This document shows, one piece after another, positions 26,578-35,379 of a stretch of 64,000 nucleotides of DNA. The stretch's first letter is position 1, and every line of letters begins with the position of its first letter. The position numbers and the translations under genes are program-made. The notes below the pieces were generated by a model. That model was not told where the DNA came from. It saw only the letters and a list, made by a program, of their open reading frames with translations, and ran no database searches. The stretch covers positions 229,001 through 293,000 of the forward strand of contig NZ_CP045420.1 in the NCBI RefSeq assembly GCF_009363795.1. Direction: 5' to 3'. This DNA is from Palleronia sp. THAF1. GTDB taxonomy: Bacteria > Pseudomonadota > Alphaproteobacteria > Rhodobacterales > Rhodobacteraceae.

Positions 26578-26591
26578 GTTTTAGCTAAAAC
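26578..26591. promoter_or_regulatory. Perfect 14-base palindrome upstream of the Hint gene
   Basis: GTTTTAGCTAAAAC is a perfect palindrome at 26578-26591, in an otherwise unremarkable 124-base gap, 44 bases before the chosen start. It is AT-rich in a GC-rich genome and is a good candidate operator. Confidence 0.5.
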
Positions 26592-26635
26592 ACGTAAGAG
26601 TTGCATAAGCGACCATGGGATCGAAAGGACTGAAG

Positions 26636-27250
26636 ATGCGTGAGTTCGCTGACAAGAAAGCCAATGCCTTGACCGAAGGTCGCGCCTGCGGGCTTGCTGC
26701 CGGCACGAAAGTTGCCACTTCTATCGGGTGGCGTCCTGTCGAAGCTCTGATCGCAGGAGACAAAGTTCTGACCTTCGATGCCGGTCTGCAGAAAATCACC
26801 CGCATTGACCGTGCCCTTCTGTGGGCAGAGGACACGCCTTGCCCTCGGCACCTGTGGCCAATGGAGGTTCCGGCGCACGCGCTGGGGAACCACGCCCCGA
26901 TGCGGCTGCTGCCCGAACAATGCGTGATCTTGGAGTCCGATACGGCAGAGGAAATCTTCGGCAGCCCCTTCTCGATGGTGCCGGCCGCTGCGCTGGAAGG
27001 GTTCCGCGGGATTGCCCGGACCGAGCCGCGCGGCATGGTCGAGGTGGTGTCGATCTGCTTTGCGGAAGACCAAGTCGTTTTCGCCAACGTCGGCGCGTTG
27101 TTCCACTGCCCCCGAGTGATCGCCGGAGAGATCGTGCGCGATAGTCTTGAGATCGAGGATGGCGGTCTCTACGCCCCGATGGATATTGAACGCGCAGAGA
27201 CACTGACCGCGATGATCGAAGCAGAGGAGTCGCGCGAAGCCGCCTACTGA
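26636..27250 (+). CDS. Hint (hedgehog/intein)-domain protein
   Basis: The 204-residue protein has a stand-alone Hint domain. It begins with ACGLAAGTKVATSIGWRPVE, where the Cys corresponds to the autoprocessing nucleophile and the following strand to block A, then LIAGDKVLTFDAG. The later part (MRLLPEQCVILESDTAEEIF) fits the Hint core seen in many rhodobacterial proteins. No C-terminal splice His-Asn is visible, so splicing is unlikely. ATG 26636 with GAAAGGA is preferred over an ATG 21 bases upstream. Role is unknown; a palindrome lies upstream. Confidence 0.78.
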   Translation: MREFADKKANALTEGRACGLAAGTKVATSIGWRPVEALIAGDKVLTFDAGLQKITRIDRALLWAEDTPCPRHLWPMEVPAHALGNHAPMRLLPEQCVILESDTAEEIFGSPFSMVPAAALEGFRGIARTEPRGMVEVVSICFAEDQVVFANVGALFHCPRVIAGEIVRDSLEIEDGGLYAPMDIERAETLTAMIEAEESREAAY

Positions 27251-27273
27251 TTTGCAGACGATCGGGGCCGAAT

Positions 27274-27303
27274 AAAAAAGCCGGGCAACCCGCCCGGCTT
27301 TTT
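27274..27303. terminator. Bidirectional rho-independent terminator
   Basis: GCCGGGC at 27280-27286 pairs with GCCCGGC at 27292-27298, flanked by six A on the left and a T-run on the right. It separates the convergent Hint and multifunctional beta-oxidation genes and works in both directions. Confidence 0.92.
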
Positions 27304-27316
27304 CGTGTGCTAGCGG

Positions 27317-29524
27317 TCAGGCCGCTTTGGCGGCCGCCCCGTCGCCGAAGCGAGCGTAGAACGTGGTGCCCTTGTCGGCGATGTCGCGCAGCAGTTGCGG
27401 TGTCTCGAACCGCGCGCCACAGTCCGCTGTCAGCGTCTCACAGATTTCTACCGCACGGCTTGCGCCGATGATGTCGAGCCAAGAGAACGGACCGCCCGAC
27501 CACGGCGCGAAGCCCCAGCCGAGGATCGCGCCCACGTCTCCTTCACGGATGTCTTCCAGAACGCCTTCTTCGAACGCACGCACCGCTTCCAGCACCTGCG
27601 CCATCATCAGGCGATGCTGCACACGGGTGACGTCGGGCTGGTCATCGGCGGGCGGGTACTGTTCGGACAGGCCGTCCCAGATGCCCTGCCGTTTGCCCTT
27701 ATCGTCGTAGGCGTAGAAGCCCTTGCCGTTCTTGCGGCCCATGCGGTCCTGATCGGCCATCCAGAAAACGACCTCGTCGACCTCTTCGTTCGGGTAGTCG
27801 TCGCCCATGGCCGCCTTGGTCGCCTTGGCAATCTTGACGCCCAGATCGATAGAGGTTTCGTCCATCAGTTGAAGCGGTCCCAGCGGGAAGCCCAGGTTCT
27901 TTGCCGCGTTCTCGATCAATGCAGGCTCGACGCCCTCTTTCACCATCCGCACACCTTCGTTGATATAGGGGATGATGCAGCGGTTGGCGTAGAAGAAGCG
28001 CGCGTCGTTCACCACGATGGGCGTCTTGCGGATCTGGCGCACGTAATCCAGCGACTTTGCAACCGCGACATCGCCGGTCTTCTCGCCCTTGATGATCTCG
28101 ACCAGCGCCATCTTGTCCACGGGGCTGAAGAAGTGGATGCCGATGAACTGTTCGGGCCGTTCGCTGGCCTTGGCCAGCTCGGTGATCGGTAGGGTGGATG
28201 TGTTGGTGGCGAAGATGCAGTCGGGGCCGACGACGGCTTCGACCTTTTTGGTAACCTCTGCCTTGATGCCCGTATCCTCGAATACCGCCTCGACGATCAG
28301 ATCGCAGCCCTTCAGCGCGTCGTAGTTGGTGGTCGCGGTGATGCGGCCCAAAACCTCGGCCTTCTTCTCCTCGGTCACCTTCTTGATCTTGATGCCCTTG
28401 TCGAGAATGCCTTCGGCGTGTGCCTTGCCCTTGTCGGCATTGGCCTGTTCCTGGTCGATCAGCACGACCTCGATACCCGCATTGGCCGACACATAGGCAA
28501 TACCCGCGCCCATCATGCCCGCACCCATGATGCCCACCTTCTTGACGGTCTGGTCAGGCGCCTCGGGACGATTTGCGCCCTTTTCCAGCGCTTGCTTGTT
28601 CAGGAACAGCGACCGGATCATGGCGTTCGAAGACGGGTTCATCAGGATAGAGGTGAAGTAGCGCGCCTCGATCTTCAGAGCCGTGTCGAACGGCACCAGC
28701 GCGCCCTCATAAACCGACGACAGCAACGCCTTGGCCGCCGGGTAGACGCCTTTGGTCTTGCCGTTGATCATCGCGGATGCACCCACGAAGGTCATGAAAC
28801 CGGCGGGGTGATAGGGTTCACCGCCCGGCATCTTGTAGCCCTTCTGGTCCCACGGCTTAACGATATCCGCATCAGTGGCGTTCAGCACCCAGTCGCGGGC
28901 CTTGGCAATCAGTTCTTCGGCTGGCACCACGTCGTCGATCAGCGAAGCGGACTTCGCCTTCTTCGGGTCCAGCATCTTGCCTTCCAGCAGAACCGGGGCA
29001 GCGGCCATCGCGCCAACCATACGGCTGTAGCGTGTCGTGCCGCCCGCGCCGGGGAAAATGCCGATCAGGATTTCCGGCAGGCCGATCTTGGCCTTCGGAT
29101 TGTCGGCCATGATGCGGTGATGACAGGCCAGCGCGATTTCCGTGCCGATACCCGCGCAGGTGCCGGGAATGGCGCACGCGATGGGCTTGCCACCCTTGTT
29201 GGTCTTGGCGTCCATGCCCGCACGCTCAATCTTGCGCAGGATGCGGTGACCTTCCATCGTGAAATCGAAGATGGCCTGTGCAGGCTCATCCCCGCTGTCC
29301 TCGCGCAACGTGGACAACACGTTCAGGTCCATCCCGCCCGCGAAGTCCTTCTTGCCAGAGGTGATGACCACGCCCTTCACCGCGTCGTCGCCCAGCACGT
29401 CGTCGATCATCTGATCTACGTCGGCAAAGGCCTCACGTGTGAGCGTGTTCATGGACGCGCCTTCGCGGTCCCAAGTGATGACGGCAACACCGTCGTCGTG
29501 CTTTTCGAGTTTGAAATCAGGCAT
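27317..29524 (-). CDS. fadJ: Multifunctional enoyl-CoA hydratase / 3-hydroxyacyl-CoA dehydrogenase
   Basis: The protein has 735 residues. The N-terminal crotonase domain holds the oxyanion and catalytic Glu regions (AIPGTCAGIGTEIALACHHR, AKIGLPEILIGIFPGAGGTT). A linker is followed by a Rossmann domain from about residue 330 (KKVGIMGAGMMGAGIAYVSA) and a 3-hydroxyacyl-CoA dehydrogenase pair (GIHFFSPVDKMALVEIIKG, ARFFYANRCIIPYINEG). It performs the hydration and second oxidation of fatty-acid beta-oxidation. The thiolase gene ends 12 bases upstream on the same strand, forming the classic pair. FadB versus FadJ cannot be settled from the sequence alone. Confidence 0.93.
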   Translation of the reverse strand: MPDFKLEKHDDGVAVITWDREGASMNTLTREAFADVDQMIDDVLGDDAVKGVVITSGKKDFAGGMDLNVLSTLREDSGDEPAQAIFDFTMEGHRILRKIERAGMDAKTNKGGKPIACAIPGTCAGIGTEIALACHHRIMADNPKAKIGLPEILIGIFPGAGGTTRYSRMVGAMAAAPVLLEGKMLDPKKAKSASLIDDVVPAEELIAKARDWVLNATDADIVKPWDQKGYKMPGGEPYHPAGFMTFVGASAMINGKTKGVYPAAKALLSSVYEGALVPFDTALKIEARYFTSILMNPSSNAMIRSLFLNKQALEKGANRPEAPDQTVKKVGIMGAGMMGAGIAYVSANAGIEVVLIDQEQANADKGKAHAEGILDKGIKIKKVTEEKKAEVLGRITATTNYDALKGCDLIVEAVFEDTGIKAEVTKKVEAVVGPDCIFATNTSTLPITELAKASERPEQFIGIHFFSPVDKMALVEIIKGEKTGDVAVAKSLDYVRQIRKTPIVVNDARFFYANRCIIPYINEGVRMVKEGVEPALIENAAKNLGFPLGPLQLMDETSIDLGVKIAKATKAAMGDDYPNEEVDEVVFWMADQDRMGRKNGKGFYAYDDKGKRQGIWDGLSEQYPPADDQPDVTRVQHRLMMAQVLEAVRAFEEGVLEDIREGDVGAILGWGFAPWSGGPFSWLDIIGASRAVEICETLTADCGARFETPQLLRDIADKGTTFYARFGDGAAAKAA

Positions 29525-29536
29525 GTCGGTCCTCCC

Positions 29537-30748
29537 TTATACGCGCTCGATGATGGTCGCGGCACCCATGCCGGATGCGACGCACAGGGTCGCAAGGCCG
29601 ACTTCCTTGTCGGTGCGCTCCATCTCGTCGAGCAAGGTGTTGATGATGATGGCACCGGATGCGCCCAGCGGGTGACCCATGGCGATTGCGCCGCCGTTCA
29701 CGTTCACGCGCGACTGGTCCACGTCGAAATACTGCATGAAGCGCAGCACGACCGAAGCGAAGGCTTCGTTCACCTCGAACAGGTCGATGTCGCCGATGGT
29801 CATGCCGGACTGCTGCAGGATCCGGTCGGTGGCGGGAACAGGGCCGATCAGCATGATGGTAGGATCGTTGCCGACCTTGGCCGTGGCGCGGATACGGGCG
29901 CGGGGCTTCAGGCCGTTGGCCTCTCCCCACTCCTTCGATCCGATCAGTACACCGGCGGCGCCGTCCACGATGCCCGACGAGTTGCCTGCGTGGTGGATAT
30001 GATTGATCTTTTCCAAGTGCGGATACTTCATCAGCGCCAGCTGGTCGAAACCGGGCATGCTCTCGCCCTGATCCTTGAAGGCGGGGTTCAACGCGCCCAA
30101 CGCCTGCATGTCGGTGCCGGGGCGCAGGTATTCGTCGCGGTCAAGAATGGTCAGGCCGTTACGGTCCTTCACAGAAATGATGGATTTGTCGAAGCGACCT
30201 TCCTCCCACGCCTTGGCGGCGCGCTTCTGGGATTCGACGGCCAGTGCATCGGCGTCGTCCCGGCTGAAGCCGTACTCAGTCGCGATGATGTCGGCAGAGA
30301 TACCCTGCGGAACGAAATACTGGTCCATGGCGATGGAGGGATCGACCGCGATGGCCGCGCCGTCGGATCCCATGGGAACGCGGCTCATGCATTCCACGCC
30401 GCCCGCGATATAGGCCTGGCCCGCACCGCCCTTGATCTGGTTGGCGGCTAGGTTCACGGCTTCCATGCCGGATGCACAGAAGCGGTTGATCGACAGGCCT
30501 GGGATGCGCTCGTCGAGGTCGCTCGCCAGAACCGCGGTCCGGGCAAGGCAACCACCCTGTTCCTTGACCTGCGTGGCGTTGCCCCAAATCACGTCTTCCA
30601 CGAAGTGTCCGTCCAGACCGTTGCGGTCCTTCAGGGCGTTCAGCGTGACGGCGGACAGCCGGGCCGAGGTAACCTCGTGCAGGCTGCCGTCCTTGCGGCC
30701 CTTGCCACGCGGGGTGCGCACGGCGTCGAAGATATAGGCGTCGGTCAT
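29537..30748 (-). CDS. fadA: Acetyl-CoA acyltransferase (3-ketoacyl-CoA thiolase)
   Basis: This 403-residue thiolase performs the last step of beta-oxidation. The nucleophile is Cys 91 in LSINRFCASGMEAVNLAAN. The His motif is NGGAIAMGHPLGASGAI and the C-terminal second Cys lies in LATLCVASGMGAATIIERV. The ATG overlaps the stop of the upstream GST gene by four bases, and the gene lies directly before the FadJ-type enzyme, so GST-thiolase-FadJ are one transcript. Biosynthetic PhaA-type thiolase is less likely given the partner. Confidence 0.93.
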   Translation of the reverse strand: MTDAYIFDAVRTPRGKGRKDGSLHEVTSARLSAVTLNALKDRNGLDGHFVEDVIWGNATQVKEQGGCLARTAVLASDLDERIPGLSINRFCASGMEAVNLAANQIKGGAGQAYIAGGVECMSRVPMGSDGAAIAVDPSIAMDQYFVPQGISADIIATEYGFSRDDADALAVESQKRAAKAWEEGRFDKSIISVKDRNGLTILDRDEYLRPGTDMQALGALNPAFKDQGESMPGFDQLALMKYPHLEKINHIHHAGNSSGIVDGAAGVLIGSKEWGEANGLKPRARIRATAKVGNDPTIMLIGPVPATDRILQQSGMTIGDIDLFEVNEAFASVVLRFMQYFDVDQSRVNVNGGAIAMGHPLGASGAIIINTLLDEMERTDKEVGLATLCVASGMGAATIIERV

Positions 30749-31386
30749 TTGTCCTCCTCACCCCAGGCACGGGGCATCAAGTCGTAGGGATGCTTCCAGC
30801 CGTCGAGAGACTGGATGTTGCTCAGCCAGCGGTCGATCGCGGGGTAGGCGTCGCGCGAGAAACCGAAGGGTTCCGGGTAATACAGGTAGCCGCAGCACGT
30901 CAGGTCGGCGACCGTGACGGTGCGTCCGACAATCCAGTCGCGCTCCGTCAGGTGGGTCTCGAGAACCTGCAAGGCAGCGTCGGCGCGGCCTTGCAGGAAA
31001 CCCAGCGCCTGCTCAGGGCGCTTCTCTTCGGGGACGTAGTTCATCAGGAACCGGATAACGCCAAGCTGGGACGAGAGCTTGTGATTGTCCCAAAACTGCC
31101 AACGTAGGATCTCGCGTGCATCGTCCTTGGTTTCGCCACCGAATTGGCCGGTTTTTTCCACCAGATACTGCTGGATCACCGCGGACTGGCTGAGCGTGGT
31201 GTCACCATCGACCATGACGGGCGCTTCGCCCATGGGATTGTAGTCCGAGCGGTAGGCGTTGGATCGCGCTTCGCCGTTGAAGAAATCGACGAACACTGGC
31301 TCCCACTCCAGCCCCATCAGTTCCAACGTCAAGGCCGCCTTGTAGGAATGTCCGCTCTCTCCGAAGCAGTGCAGTTTGGTCGTCAT
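30745..31386 (-). CDS. Glutathione S-transferase family protein
   Basis: The 213-residue protein has an N-terminal thioredoxin-like glutathione domain (KLHCFGESGHSYKAALTLEL, GEAPVMVDGDTTLSQSAVIQ with the conserved cis-Pro and Ser glutathione contacts). A C-terminal helical domain follows, with the N-capping motif RDWIVGRTVTVADLTCCGYL. It could conjugate electrophiles formed during lipid oxidation or act on a specific acyl compound. Coupling to thiolase by ATGA overlap argues for a role linked to the same catabolic operon. Confidence 0.9.
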   Translation of the reverse strand: MTTKLHCFGESGHSYKAALTLELMGLEWEPVFVDFFNGEARSNAYRSDYNPMGEAPVMVDGDTTLSQSAVIQQYLVEKTGQFGGETKDDAREILRWQFWDNHKLSSQLGVIRFLMNYVPEEKRPEQALGFLQGRADAALQVLETHLTERDWIVGRTVTVADLTCCGYLYYPEPFGFSRDAYPAIDRWLSNIQSLDGWKHPYDLMPRAWGEEDK

Positions 31387-31411
31387 GTCGTCCTCCCGAG
31401 TTGACAGGGGA

Positions 31412-31472
31412 GGGGGCGCTGCCCCCGCCGCTCTTCGAGCGACTCCCCCGAGGTATTTTTCGAACGATGAAG
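31412..31472 (+). repeat. Composite hairpin-box element, copy C
   Basis: The hairpin is GGGGGC at 31412-31417 with GCCCCC at 31421-31426, then a second small hairpin (GCTC, TTC, GAGC), then the box at 31450-31472 (GAGGTATTT, TTC, GAACGATGAAG). Unlike the other copies it does not follow a gene on its own strand; it lies upstream of, and opposite to, the GST gene and points towards copy D. Confidence 0.8.
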
Positions 31473-31555
31473 CGCCGGTAACGGCTTGTTAAGCTCGATC
31501 AGCGATCATGAACGGGCGGTACAGGCTGAGGAGCCGATGACCGTGAACGGTGAAG

Positions 31556-31600
31556 CCCCGTTTCGTCCGCCCCGGCCTAGGACAGCCGGACGGAACGGGG
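31556..31600 (+). repeat. Long near-perfect hairpin between two facing repeat elements
   Basis: A 14-base arm at 31556-31569 (CCCCGTTTCGTCCG) pairs with 31587-31600 (CGGACGGAACGGGG) with a single G-T wobble and a 17-base loop. It is followed by a short T-run (TCTTT). It could be a terminator, or the core of a small structured RNA, placed between copies C and D of the composite element. Confidence 0.55.
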
Positions 31601-31613
31601 TGACGTCTTTCGT

Positions 31614-31645
31614 CTTCATCGTTCCGCAAATACCTCCGCCGGAGG
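31614..31645 (-). repeat. Composite hairpin-box element, copy D
   Basis: On the minus strand a CCTCC/GGAGG hairpin (31645-31633) leads directly into the box at 31636-31614 (GAGGTATTT, GCG, GAACGATGAAG). It begins 11 bases after the stop of the small gene ending at 31656, the same placement relative to a stop codon as copies B, E and F. It faces copy C. Confidence 0.8.
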
Positions 31646-31655
31646 CATACCGCAC

Positions 31656-31868
31656 TCACCTCTTGCGCGCCTCCAGTTCCGAATTGAAGAGCCGCAGCCG
31701 CGCTGTCAGATTGTCGCTGTTGGTCACGCTGTCGAAGTGTTCGAACAGGAACGACAGAGCCTCACCTTCGTCCAGACCTGCTTCCGTGGCAAAGCGTTTC
31801 AAGCGGCGATAGCCGTCTTCGGTCATGGCGATGGGCAGGCGGCGGGTCAGTTTGAAGCGTTTGGGCAT
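31656..31868 (-). CDS. Small protein of unknown function, possibly RHH-like (70 aa)
   Basis: ATG 31868 gives MPKRFKLTRRLPIAMTEDGY, then RRLKRFATEAGLDEGEALSF, ending NSELEARKR. The start with a basic strand, followed by two helices separated by a glycine (EAGLDEGEALSFLFEHF), resembles a ribbon-helix-helix fold and fits DNA binding, but this is only a pattern impression. Longer upstream reading in this frame is shadow of the acyl-CoA dehydrogenase. It lies 50 bases after that gene and before a hairpin-box element. Confidence 0.6.
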   Translation of the reverse strand: MPKRFKLTRRLPIAMTEDGYRRLKRFATEAGLDEGEALSFLFEHFDSVTNSDNLTARLRLFNSELEARKR

Positions 31869-31918
31869 CGCGGGCTCCGGATAGCGAACGGGGGGCATCT
31901 CTGCCCCCCATCCAATCG

Positions 31919-33697
31919 CTAGAAGTTTGCCGCGTCGAGGGCCATCACCGGTTCCGCACCGCTTTCGATGCGCGCGAGGTGCATCTTCGTGGCCGGAAGC
32001 TGGCGCGCCATGTAATAGCGGCCCGTGGCGATCTTGCTCTCGTAGAACGCGGGGTTCGCAGCGCCGCCGTCCAGCGCCTCTTGCGCCGCCTTGCCCATCT
32101 TGGCCCACATGAACCCAAGGCAGACATGGCCGAAGAGATGCATGAAGTCGTAGCTGCCCGACAGCGCCTCGTCGGGGTTCTTCATGCCTTGCTGCATGAA
32201 GAAGGTCGCGGCGGCCTGCAGATCCTTGGACGCCGCCTTCAGCGGATCGAGGTAGCCGGCCTTCAGCGACTCGTTGCCCTCGTTTTCCTTGATGAACTCT
32301 TTGATCATCGAGAAAAAGCCCATGACGGTCTTGCCGCCGTTCAGCCCCAACTTGCGGCCCACGAGATCGAGCGACTGGATGCCGTTGGTGCCTTCGTAGA
32401 TCATCGTGATCCGGGCATCGCGGACGAATTGCTCAAGGCCCCATTCGGTTGTGAAACCCGATCCGCCCAGCGTCTGTTGCGCCAGAACGGTCGTCTCGAA
32501 GCCCTTGTCGGTCAGAAAGCCTTTGATAACGGGCGTCAACAAGGACACGAGCGCCTCGGCCTCTGCATCACCGGTGCGGTGCGAGCGGTCGATCAACTCG
32601 GCGCCCCACAGCGCAAAGGTGCGCGCCCCTTCGACGAAGGCCTTCTGGTCCATCAGATTCCGGCGCACGTCGGGGTGGACGATGATCGGGTCGGCGGGGC
32701 CGTCGGGGTTCGCAGGCTCCGCAATGTCGCGTCCCTGCAGGCGGTCCTTGGCGAAGCCCAGCGCGTTCTGGTAGGCCACGACCCCCTGTGCGTAGCCCTG
32801 GATGCCGACGCCGAGGCGCGCCTCGTTCATCATGGTGAACATGGCACGCAGGCCCTTGTGCTCTTCGCCGATCAGGTAGCCGGTCGCACCGTCGTAGTTC
32901 ATCACGCAGGTGGCGTTGCCGTGGATGCCCATCTTGGACTCCAGCCCGCCGCAGGATACGGCATTGCGGTCGCCCAGCGAGCCGTCTTCGTTCACCATGA
33001 ACTTCGGCACGATGAACAGGCTGATCCCCTTCACGCCTTCGGGTCCGCCGGGGATCTTGGCCAGCACCAGGTGGATGATGTTGTCGGTCATGTCGTGCTC
33101 ACCGGCGCTGATCCAGATCTTCTGGCCGGTGATCTTGAACGATCCGTCGTCCTGCGGTTCCGCCTTGGTGCGGATCAAGCCGAGATCCGTGCCGCACTGG
33201 GGCTCGGTCAGGTTCATGGTGCCGGACCAGGTACCTTCGACCATCTTGGGCAGGTAGGTCTGTTTCTGCTGGTCGGTGCCGTGGGTGTGGATGGCATTGT
33301 AGGCGCCGTGGGACAGGCCCTGATACATGTTGAACGCCATGTTGGCGGAGACGAAAATCTCGCCCACGGCAGAGTTCAGCAGATGCGGCATGCCTTGCCC
33401 GCCGTATTCAGGATCGCAGTCCAGACCGACCCAGCCACCTTCGCAAACCTGATCGTAGGCGGCCTTGAAGCCCTTGGGCGTGCGGACGACACCGTTTTCC
33501 AGCTTGCAGCCCTCTTCGTCGCCCACCTTGTTCAAAGGGTGCAGGACGCCAGAGGCGAGCTTGCCGGCCTCTTCCAGCACGGCCTTGGTGAAGTCCGGCT
33601 CCAACTCATCATAGCCGGGGACGTCTGATTTCGACGCGCCGAGAACCTCGTGCAGAACGAATTGCATATCGTCGACGGGGGCGGTGTAGGTGGTCAT
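31919..33697 (-). CDS. Acyl-CoA dehydrogenase (long form with extra C-terminal domain, DmdC-like)
   Basis: This 592-residue FAD enzyme introduces the 2,3 double bond into an acyl-CoA. Motifs are [20 protein letters not shown] (FAD and substrate), [20 protein letters not shown], and the catalytic Glu in [22 protein letters not shown]-terminal domain of about 130 residues marks the subfamily that includes roseobacterial 3-methylmercaptopropionyl-CoA dehydrogenase (DmdC) and long-chain enzymes. It lies directly downstream of a MerR regulator and upstream of the thiolase operon on the same strand, so a broad fatty-acid role is most economical. Confidence 0.9.
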   Translation of the reverse strand: MTTYTAPVDDMQFVLHEVLGASKSDVPGYDELEPDFTKAVLEEAGKLASGVLHPLNKVGDEEGCKLENGVVRTPKGFKAAYDQVCEGGWVGLDCDPEYGGQGMPHLLNSAVGEIFVSANMAFNMYQGLSHGAYNAIHTHGTDQQKQTYLPKMVEGTWSGTMNLTEPQCGTDLGLIRTKAEPQDDGSFKITGQKIWISAGEHDMTDNIIHLVLAKIPGGPEGVKGISLFIVPKFMVNEDGSLGDRNAVSCGGLESKMGIHGNATCVMNYDGATGYLIGEEHKGLRAMFTMMNEARLGVGIQGYAQGVVAYQNALGFAKDRLQGRDIAEPANPDGPADPIIVHPDVRRNLMDQKAFVEGARTFALWGAELIDRSHRTGDAEAEALVSLLTPVIKGFLTDKGFETTVLAQQTLGGSGFTTEWGLEQFVRDARITMIYEGTNGIQSLDLVGRKLGLNGGKTVMGFFSMIKEFIKENEGNESLKAGYLDPLKAASKDLQAAATFFMQQGMKNPDEALSGSYDFMHLFGHVCLGFMWAKMGKAAQEALDGGAANPAFYESKIATGRYYMARQLPATKMHLARIESGAEPVMALDAANF

Positions 33698-33718
33698 GGT
33701 CTTCCTCCCAGAAGGCTA

Positions 33719-34114
33719 TCAGGCGGCGTCGGTCTTGCGAAGACCGGCGATTGTTTCGGAAACAAAGGAAAGCTGGTCTTCGAGATCGCGGATGGCAGCG
33801 TCGAGTTCCGCGCGTTGGGTGCGCAGCTCGGTCAAACGCTCGGTCGCGATCTCATGGGTGCGGGTCAACTGCTCTTGCTGGGCGTCGCCGCGCGCATAGA
33901 GGTCGAGCAATTGGCGGATTTCTTCGAGGCTGAAGCCGAAGCGCTTGCCGCGCAGGATCAGCTTCAGGCGCGCACGGTCGCGGCGGGTGAACAGGCGTTT
34001 TTGCCCCTCGCGGACAGGGCTCAGCAATTCCTTCTGCTCGTAGAAGCGCAACGTACGTGGCGTAACCGCAAACGCGTCGCACATCTGGCGGATGGTCATC
34101 AGGTCATCGGTCAT
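33719..34114 (-). CDS. MerR-family transcriptional regulator 1
   Basis: The 131-residue protein has an N-terminal winged helix (MTIRQMCDAFAVTPRTLRFY, EQKELLSPVREGQKRLFTRR) and a C-terminal coiled-coil dimer helix (ERLTELRTQRAELDAAIRDL). No cysteines are present, so metal sensing is unlikely. Members of this type (LiuR-like) control branched-chain and fatty-acid catabolism in proteobacteria. It sits 21 bases upstream of the acyl-CoA dehydrogenase on the same strand and is likely its regulator. A close paralogue is the next gene upstream. Confidence 0.9.
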   Translation of the reverse strand: MTDDLMTIRQMCDAFAVTPRTLRFYEQKELLSPVREGQKRLFTRRDRARLKLILRGKRFGFSLEEIRQLLDLYARGDAQQEQLTRTHEIATERLTELRTQRAELDAAIRDLEDQLSFVSETIAGLRKTDAA

Positions 34115-34211
34115 GAAAGAAGCCGGTCAGTTGGGTCGGTGGCACCCATATCTGCTTAGGCGAACCCGTGGCTGCAAGTGATCTTCCCGTTGACGTGACC
34201 GGAACGCTGCG

Positions 34212-34601
34212 TCAGTTTCCCTTGCTGCCATTCAAGGTCTTCGCAACACCGTCGCGCGTGGCCTGCAGCTCTGCCAAAGCCTCTTTGGTCTGTTCAAGCT
34301 CGGTTGTCAGAACGCCGATCTGCCGATCCGCCAGTTCGACCCAAGCCTGCATCTGCGCCTCGTTGCCCTTCTGGTCGTAAATCTGCAGCCATTGTCGGAT
34401 CTCTTCCAGTCCGAAGCCCCATCGCCGACCGCGCAAGATCAACGTCATGCGGGCGATGTCGCGTGAGTGGTAGAATCGTGCACGGCCTTCGCGTTCTGGC
34501 GACAGCAACTCGATATACTCGTAATAGCGCAGCGTTCGTGGCGTCACGTCGAAGCGTGCGCACATCTCTTTGAACGACAGGCGTTCGTCTTCGTCCGACA
34601 T
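34212..34601 (-). CDS. MerR-family transcriptional regulator 2
   Basis: The 129-residue paralogue of the neighbouring regulator has LSFKEMCARFDVTPRTLRYY, EYIELLSPEREGRARFYHSR and a C-terminal coiled coil (LTTELEQTKEALAELQATRD). It also lacks cysteines. ATG 34601 with GGAGG upstream is chosen over an ATG 21 bases earlier. The two regulators lie 97 bases apart in tandem; they may bind overlapping promoters or form a duplication with split targets among the lipid genes downstream. Confidence 0.88.
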   Translation of the reverse strand: MSDEDERLSFKEMCARFDVTPRTLRYYEYIELLSPEREGRARFYHSRDIARMTLILRGRRWGFGLEEIRQWLQIYDQKGNEAQMQAWVELADRQIGVLTTELEQTKEALAELQATRDGVAKTLNGSKGN

Positions 34602-34646
34602 GGTGGCCTCCTCCAGTCGCAACGTAGCGCGGGTGAAGCAAGAGGA

Positions 34647-35291
34647 CTAGGTGTCCGGTCCCACGATCACGGGCGTGCCGCGCACCCAGTCGCCAGTCTC
34701 GACGCAGTCCAGCATGAACGCGGCCAGATCGGCGCGGGCCGTTTGCCACAGGCCCTCGGCGGGCAGTTCCGGCGTGACGGTGCAACGGTTCGTCGCCGGA
34801 TCGTCCGTCAGAGAGCCGGGGCGCACGGCGGTCCAGTCGGTATCGCTCGCGCGCAGGATCTGCTCCATCTCGCCCATCTGCGTCAGGATGCGTTCAAGCG
34901 CCGTATTCGTAGCGATGCGAAAGTGCACCGGCCCCATATCGCGGCTGGCGACCATCGCGGCGGATAACACGACAAGGCGGCGGATGCCCGTGGCTTCCAT
35001 CCCGCGCAGCACAGCGCGGGTGCCATCGGTGTGCAGGGGAGGCGGGTTCGTCGCGGTCTGCAGGTTCATCGGCAGGCCGACGCAATTGATGATCGCGTCG
35101 CAGCCATCCAGCACTGCGGCCAGATCATCGTTCAACAGATCGGCGGTGCGCACGTCGACCTGATCGGTCCAATCGGCCTGCGGGGCTTCTGGCGTCACGC
35201 TGCGCACCGAATGGCCGCGTGCAAGAGCGCCGCGCACCACCTGTTCGCCAGTTGCACCGTCCGCTCCAAGAATTGCTATCGTGTGTGTCAT
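34647..35291 (-). CDS. NAD(P)-binding SDR-like protein (NmrA/atypical epimerase type)
   Basis: The 214-residue protein starts MTHTIAILGADGATGEQVVR, a Rossmann loop with GADGATG typical of atypical short-chain dehydrogenases. It continues with DVRTADLLNDDLAAVLDGCD, IRRLVVLSAAMVAS and TDWTAVRPGSLTDDP. The usual YxxxK is absent, which suggests a regulatory or flavin-reductase-like role rather than classic dehydrogenase activity. It is divergent from the thioesterase genes and ends 45 bases before the second MerR regulator. Confidence 0.82.
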   Translation of the reverse strand: MTHTIAILGADGATGEQVVRGALARGHSVRSVTPEAPQADWTDQVDVRTADLLNDDLAAVLDGCDAIINCVGLPMNLQTATNPPPLHTDGTRAVLRGMEATGIRRLVVLSAAMVASRDMGPVHFRIATNTALERILTQMGEMEQILRASDTDWTAVRPGSLTDDPATNRCTVTPELPAEGLWQTARADLAAFMLDCVETGDWVRGTPVIVGPDT

Positions 35292-35379
35292 GTGTGGCGA
35301 ACACCCGGCTGGCCCTGCTGTTCCCCTTGCCGGGCGCGACATGTCGCGCCACAACCGAACCGACCCACAGGAGCCGACG

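Noticed and set aside
28418-30451. Plus-strand frame of more than 670 codons opposite the thiolase and FadJ genes
   Set aside because: It runs across two real genes and their gap on the other strand, and its sequence is His/Arg-rich shadow.
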